Source: Chitinophagaceae bacterium (lineage in GTDB: Bacteria > Bacteroidota > Bacteroidia > Chitinophagales > UBA10324). Taken from it: a stretch of 10,260 bases of DNA. Each line of letters opens with the position of its first letter. Within the stretch, counting starts at the first letter, position 1. The notes under the pieces are model-generated. The model saw nothing but the letters and a program-made list of their open reading frames with translations, ran no database searches and was not told the DNA's origin. The stretch lies in contig JAHEZG010000121.1 of the NCBI GenBank assembly GCA_023251195.1, forward strand, positions 1 through 10,260, given 5' to 3'. This document shows, piece after piece, positions 7,648-10,260 of this stretch. The position numbers and the translations under genes were made by a program.

Positions 7648-8818
7648 TTTTTCTGATAGCCGACCTTTCAGAAAAGGAATGGTCGTTGTTTAATTCGGTT
7701 ATTAAATTTATTCCCGGCTGTTTACCAATTTCAATTGAACCGAATTGTTTTTCAATTTCTAAAAATTTTGCTCCATTAATTGTTGCCCAATTTATCAGTG
7801 TTTCGGTTTTTATATCTGGAAATTTTGATTGAATGGTTTTCATTTCATCTAAAATTGAAAGTGAATTGTTTGAAGCCAGACTATCGGTACCTATGCAAAT
7901 TCTATCTTTTACCTGCAACCAGCAATTGTAATCAGGCAAACGATTTTCGATATACAAATTTGCTTTCGGACATGCACACCAAAACAGATTCGGAAAATTT
8001 TCAGAAGTTTTTTTCAATTCATCTGCAGTTGTAAATGTGTTATGTACGAACAGCGCATTATTTTCTTTCGGTAAAAACTCTATTAGATAATCAATGCTTC
8101 TCTTTCCGGTTGGTTGGAATACTTCAGCTGAATTCAATTTAAAAAAATCATCAATCAGGTTTTTAAAATCTCCGCTTCCATCAAAAAAGAATTTTGTTTC
8201 TGCTTCAGTTTCCTGATTGTGAATACTGAAAATTTCCGGGTGATTTTCTTTCCAACCATAAATCAAGTTCATCAATACAGGCGGAACCGAATATGGAGCA
8301 TGTGGGGTAATAGATGCAGCCAGATTTAATTCTTTTGCTTTATAAAAAACATTTTTAGCATTACTAAAATATTGGGCAGCATTTTCAGGTTTAAATCCAT
8401 AGGTCTCAATAAATGTGTGATAATAAATTTTACTTTTTTGCTTTGTTATCAGAGAATGATCATCGTTACTGATATCTCCGACAGCCACAATTCCGTTTCG
8501 AATCATTTCCTGATTTGCAATTTCAATTTCGTCAAGTACTGTTTCAAGCTTTTCATTTCGAATGGTTAAAAGATCTTTTACAAACTGAACCAATCCAGTT
8601 CTACGAGTAATCCGGTTTCGCATATATGATAGTTCAATATGACAGTGTGCATTTACAAATCCCGGGCAAAGTACTCCTTCAAAAAACTGAATCGAAGAAC
8701 GATCGTGATGTTCAATTGAATCAATAGCGAGAATTTTTCCGGCATCATCAGTAATAAGCACCGATTTTTCCAGCATTTCCTTTCCGGTAAAAATTTTATC
8801 CGCAGAATATTTTTTCAT
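7640..8818 (-). CDS. Amidohydrolase-superfamily metal-dependent hydrolase (deaminase/chlorohydrolase type)
   Basis: A 392-residue protein with a TIM-barrel amidohydrolase pattern. Numbering from the ATG at 8818, it has the HCH metal motif (H58, H60, in PGFVNAHCHIELSY), PHAPYS (H173), SIHNQETEAE (H200, E203), FVHN (H259), CPKANLYIEN (283-292) and GTD (D312). These are the metal and acid positions expected for deaminases related to cytosine deaminase, MtaD/SsnA and aminofutalosine deaminase. The substrate cannot be assigned: a nucleoside-type amine or the menaquinone futalosine branch are both possible. The frame stays open to an ATG at 8860, but 8818 is preferred because a promoter box at 8825-8832 lies between the two and the protein then begins with the usual small beta domain. 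It converges with the membrane-protein gene, overlapping it by 8 bases. Confidence 0.93.
   Translation of the reverse strand: MKKYSADKIFTGKEMLEKSVLITDDAGKILAIDSIEHHDRSSIQFFEGVLCPGFVNAHCHIELSYMRNRITRRTGLVQFVKDLLTIRNEKLETVLDEIEIANQEMIRNGIVAVGDISNDDHSLITKQKSKIYYHTFIETYGFKPENAAQYFSNAKNVFYKAKELNLAASITPHAPYSVPPVLMNLIYGWKENHPEIFSIHNQETEAETKFFFDGSGDFKNLIDDFFKLNSAEVFQPTGKRSIDYLIEFLPKENNALFVHNTFTTADELKKTSENFPNLFWCACPKANLYIENRLPDYNCWLQVKDRICIGTDSLASNNSLSILDEMKTIQSKFPDIKTETLINWATINGAKFLEIEKQFGSIEIGKQPGINLITELNNDHSFSERSAIRKII
7649..7675. terminator. Inverted repeat at the convergent gene ends, possible weak terminator
   Basis: TTTTCTGA (7649-7656) and TCAGAAAA (7668-7675) are perfect 8-bp inverted arms around an 11-base loop. 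The structure starts one base after the stop of the plus-strand membrane gene and lies in the last codons of the minus-strand amidohydrolase. The stem is AT-rich and no strong T run follows on either strand, so it would be a weak intrinsic terminator at best. Position is the main argument for it. Confidence 0.3.
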
Positions 8819-8824
8819 TGCCTG

Positions 8825-8852
8825 CAAAAATACCAATGAACCGTTGAACAAA
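8825..8852 (-). promoter_or_regulatory. Promoter of the amidohydrolase gene (-33 TTTG, -7 TATTTTTG)
   Basis: On the minus strand TATTTTTG (8832-8825) matches TAnnTTTG exactly, and TTTG (8852-8849) lies 16 bases upstream, close to the 17-23 base spacing reported for this promoter class. Only 6 bases separate the box from the ATG at 8818, so the transcript would start at or within a base or two of the start codon. This supports 8818 over the in-frame ATG at 8860 and predicts a leaderless or nearly leaderless mRNA. Confidence 0.6.
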
Positions 8853-8879
8853 TGAACCAATCAACCTCTGAATCAATGA
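8832..8879. repeat. 8-bp tandem repeat, six units, between divergent promoters
   Basis: Six consecutive octamers stay in register: ACCAATGA, ACCGTTGA, ACAAATGA, ACCAATCA, ACCTCTGA and ATCAATGA. The consensus is ACCAATGA, with one to three changes per unit. The array fills the space between the -7 box of the amidohydrolase gene and that of rlmN, and the third unit supplies the -33 TTTG of the former. It may be a slippage product or a spaced set of protein-binding sites; the sequence alone does not decide. Confidence 0.65.
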
Positions 8880-8895
8880 ACTATTTCTGATGGCT

Positions 8896-8903
8896 TACAT
8901 TTG
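8896..8903 (+). promoter_or_regulatory. -7 promoter box of rlmN
   Basis: TACATTTG matches TAnnTTTG exactly and is followed by CCGCCGC. The rlmN ATG is only 8 bases further on, so the mRNA would be almost leaderless. No TTG is found 17-23 bases upstream, where the octamer repeat lies, so the -33 part is weak or absent. Confidence 0.55.
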
Positions 8904-8911
8904 CCGCCGCA

Positions 8912-9958
8912 ATGAAAACACAGGACAAAAAAAACCTTCGCCACCTTTCATTAGATGAAATAAAACAGGTGCTCGATGAACAGGGAGAAAAAACATTTCG
9001 CGCCACTCAGGTTTGGGAATGGATATGGCAAAAGGGTGCCTCATCAATTGATGATATGAGCAACCTTTCAAAAGAATTACGCGAAAAACTAAAGGAAAAT
9101 TTCGACCTCTACTCAATAACTGTTGATACCATTCAACGCAGTAGTGATGGTGTAGTGAAAGTTCGTTTTAAAACTTCTGATAACTTTTTTATCGAGGGTG
9201 TTTTAATACCTGCAATTGACCGTGTAACAGCTTGTGTTTCATCGCAGGTTGGTTGCAGTTTAACCTGCACTTTTTGCGCAACCGGATTAATGGACCGCGA
9301 ACGAAATCTGACTCACGACGAAATTTTTGACCAGGTAGTTCAATTAAATAAAATTGCAGAAGAACAACACCAGCGCAGGCTTACAAATATTGTTTTCATG
9401 GGAATGGGCGAACCATTACTCAATTACAGTAATGTAATAAAGGCCATTGATAAAATCAGTGCCCCTGATGGGTTGGTTATTTCTCCCAGAAGAATTACAG
9501 TAAGTACAGCTGGTATTTCAAAAATGATTAAGAAACTGGCTGACGATAAAGTTCGCTTTCGCCTTGCCTTGTCATTGCACGCCGCCGACGATCAGAAACG
9601 AAGCCGCCTGATGCCCATCAATCAGGAAAATAATTTAGAAAGCCTGACCGAATCGCTGCAGTATTTCTGGGAGAAAACAGGCAATCGGATTTCATTTGAA
9701 TATGTATTGTTTGAAGGTGTAAACGATACCTTGCAAGATGCTAAAAATCTGGTTACGCTTTGCAAAAAATTTCAATTAATTCATGTTAATCTAATTGAAT
9801 ACAACAAGGTTCAGGGAGTACCATACAAAGGATTATCGTTTGATAAAATGGAGAAATTTGCGGCTATACTGGAAGGGTATGGAGTAAATGCCACTATTAG
9901 ACGCAGCAGGGGGCGCGATATCGATGCTGCCTGCGGTCAATTAGCCAATAAGAAGTAA
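8912..9958 (+). CDS. rlmN: Dual-specificity RNA methyltransferase RlmN (23S rRNA A2503 and tRNA A37)
   Basis: A 348-residue radical-SAM enzyme that adds a C2 methyl group to A2503 of 23S rRNA and, in E. coli, to A37 of some tRNAs. The stretch CVSSQVGCSLTCTFC (108-122) gives the CxxxCxxC iron-sulfur ligands C115, C119 and C122 and also C108. With C341 in AACGQL near the C terminus, the catalytic methyl-carrying cysteine is present. GMGEP (164-168) binds SAM, and SLHAADD (211-217) and the conserved E95 in IEGVLIP fit the family. The C-terminal NATIRRSRGRDIDAACGQL is diagnostic. Cfr-type resistance enzymes are the close relatives, but the length and these motifs match RlmN. The N-terminal helical domain (about 12-65) is the usual RNA-binding part. 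It is transcribed divergently from the amidohydrolase, from a near-leaderless promoter, and is followed 47 bases later by the next gene. Confidence 0.97.
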   Translation: MKTQDKKNLRHLSLDEIKQVLDEQGEKTFRATQVWEWIWQKGASSIDDMSNLSKELREKLKENFDLYSITVDTIQRSSDGVVKVRFKTSDNFFIEGVLIPAIDRVTACVSSQVGCSLTCTFCATGLMDRERNLTHDEIFDQVVQLNKIAEEQHQRRLTNIVFMGMGEPLLNYSNVIKAIDKISAPDGLVISPRRITVSTAGISKMIKKLADDKVRFRLALSLHAADDQKRSRLMPINQENNLESLTESLQYFWEKTGNRISFEYVLFEGVNDTLQDAKNLVTLCKKFQLIHVNLIEYNKVQGVPYKGLSFDKMEKFAAILEGYGVNATIRRSRGRDIDAACGQLANKK

Positions 9959-9974
9959 TTGACAAAAAATGATT

Positions 9975-9982
9975 TACTTTTG
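9975..9982 (+). promoter_or_regulatory. -7 promoter box of the GxxExxY gene
   Basis: TACTTTTG fits TAnnTTTG exactly and lies 23 bases before the ATG at 10006, just after the rlmN stop. A TTG at 9959-9961 is 13 bases upstream, somewhat closer than the reported spacing. It suggests the gene has its own transcript and is not simply read through from rlmN. Confidence 0.5.
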
Positions 9983-10005
9983 TGTCCCTCAAAAAAAATC
10001 CAGTT

Positions 10006-10260
10006 ATGACAGACCTAGAGAAACTCGTAGAAAGGATTACAGCTTGTGCCACAACAGTGCATGAAAACATGGGACCAGGCTTTCCTGAGAAACATTATCA
10101 GGAAGAAATGATTAAAGAATTAACGAAGGCCAAGGTGGTGTATACAACCAAGGAGGCAAAAACCAGAATGATTGATGGCGCCCAGATTGGGGCCAGTCGT
10201 ATGGAGTTTTTTGTTGAAAATATAATGATTGAACTTAAGGCTGTGCCTCGTTTGGAAGTG
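10006..10260 (+). CDS. GxxExxY-family protein, PD-(D/E)XK nuclease-like (partial, 5' end)
   Basis: The first 85 codons are present; the gene continues past the right edge. The protein starts MTDLEKLVERITACATTVHENMGPGFPEKHY. GFPEKHY fits the GxxExxY signature that names the family, in its usual place after VHxxxGPG. Further on, RMEFFVENIMIELKA (about residues 69-83) matches the strand that normally reads R-x-D-x-x-V-E...ELKA, which in this family resembles the D...ExK core of PD-(D/E)XK nucleases; here the Asp is replaced by Glu. Cellular function of the family is not established. The ATG at 10006 is chosen because the upstream ATG at 9969 is in another frame. No Shine-Dalgarno site is visible. 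Completeness cannot be judged here. Confidence 0.85.
   Translation, partial: MTDLEKLVERITACATTVHENMGPGFPEKHYQEEMIKELTKAKVVYTTKEAKTRMIDGAQIGASRMEFFVENIMIELKAVPRLEV

Noticed and set aside
8819..8860. N-terminal extension of the amidohydrolase from the in-frame ATG at 8860
   Set aside because: The extra 14 codons lie across a perfect -7 box and the octamer repeat, and the protein family pattern begins at the Met at 8818.
9959..9963. TTGAC resembling a sigma-70 -35 element after rlmN
   Set aside because: No matching TATAAT at 16-18 bases; the nearby TACTTTTG fits the Bacteroidota promoter type better.
10006..10260. Defence or toxin-antitoxin system beginning at the right edge
   Set aside because: A nuclease-like GxxExxY domain alone is not evidence for such a system, and no partner gene is visible.

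Overview
This window reads as a chromosomal housekeeping segment from a member of the Bacteroidota. The evidence is the purH-mreB-mreC-mreD-mrdA-rodA gene order, which I recall as typical of the phylum, the Bacteroidota-type MreC, MreD and PurH sequences, the near absence of Shine-Dalgarno sites, and promoter boxes of the TAnnTTTG type in front of several genes. The sequence is AT-rich and densely coded. It has no rRNA, tRNA, insertion sequence, CRISPR array or phage gene that I can see, and no gap between genes exceeds about 210 bases.

Left part (1-4359, all minus strand): the cell-elongation operon. Transcription runs right to left through mreB (actin-like filament), mreC (periplasmic scaffold), mreD (membrane partner), mrdA (PBP2 transpeptidase) and the first codons of what is almost certainly rodA (SEDS glycosyltransferase), which leaves the window at base 1. 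MreC and mreD overlap by 11 bases and mreD and mrdA are 6 bases apart. Together the products form the elongasome that directs lateral peptidoglycan synthesis. Upstream on the same strand, 211 bases before mreB, lies purH (4571-6094), the last two steps of IMP synthesis, with its own promoter box.

Middle part (6214-8818): a plus-strand multi-spanning membrane protein of unknown function, divergent from purH. It converges with, and overlaps by 8 bases, a minus-strand amidohydrolase of the deaminase/chlorohydrolase type.

Right part (8819-10260): a compact divergent promoter region holding six 8-bp tandem repeat units, then rlmN (23S rRNA A2503 / tRNA A37 methyltransferase) and the 5' end of a GxxExxY-family protein that runs off the right edge.

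I see no clear new multi-gene system. The points most worth a second look are the octamer repeat between two nearly leaderless divergent promoters, the promoter motif shared by purH and rlmN, the unknown membrane protein, a Cys/His cluster in PBP2, and the unusual acidic residue in the GxxExxY protein.
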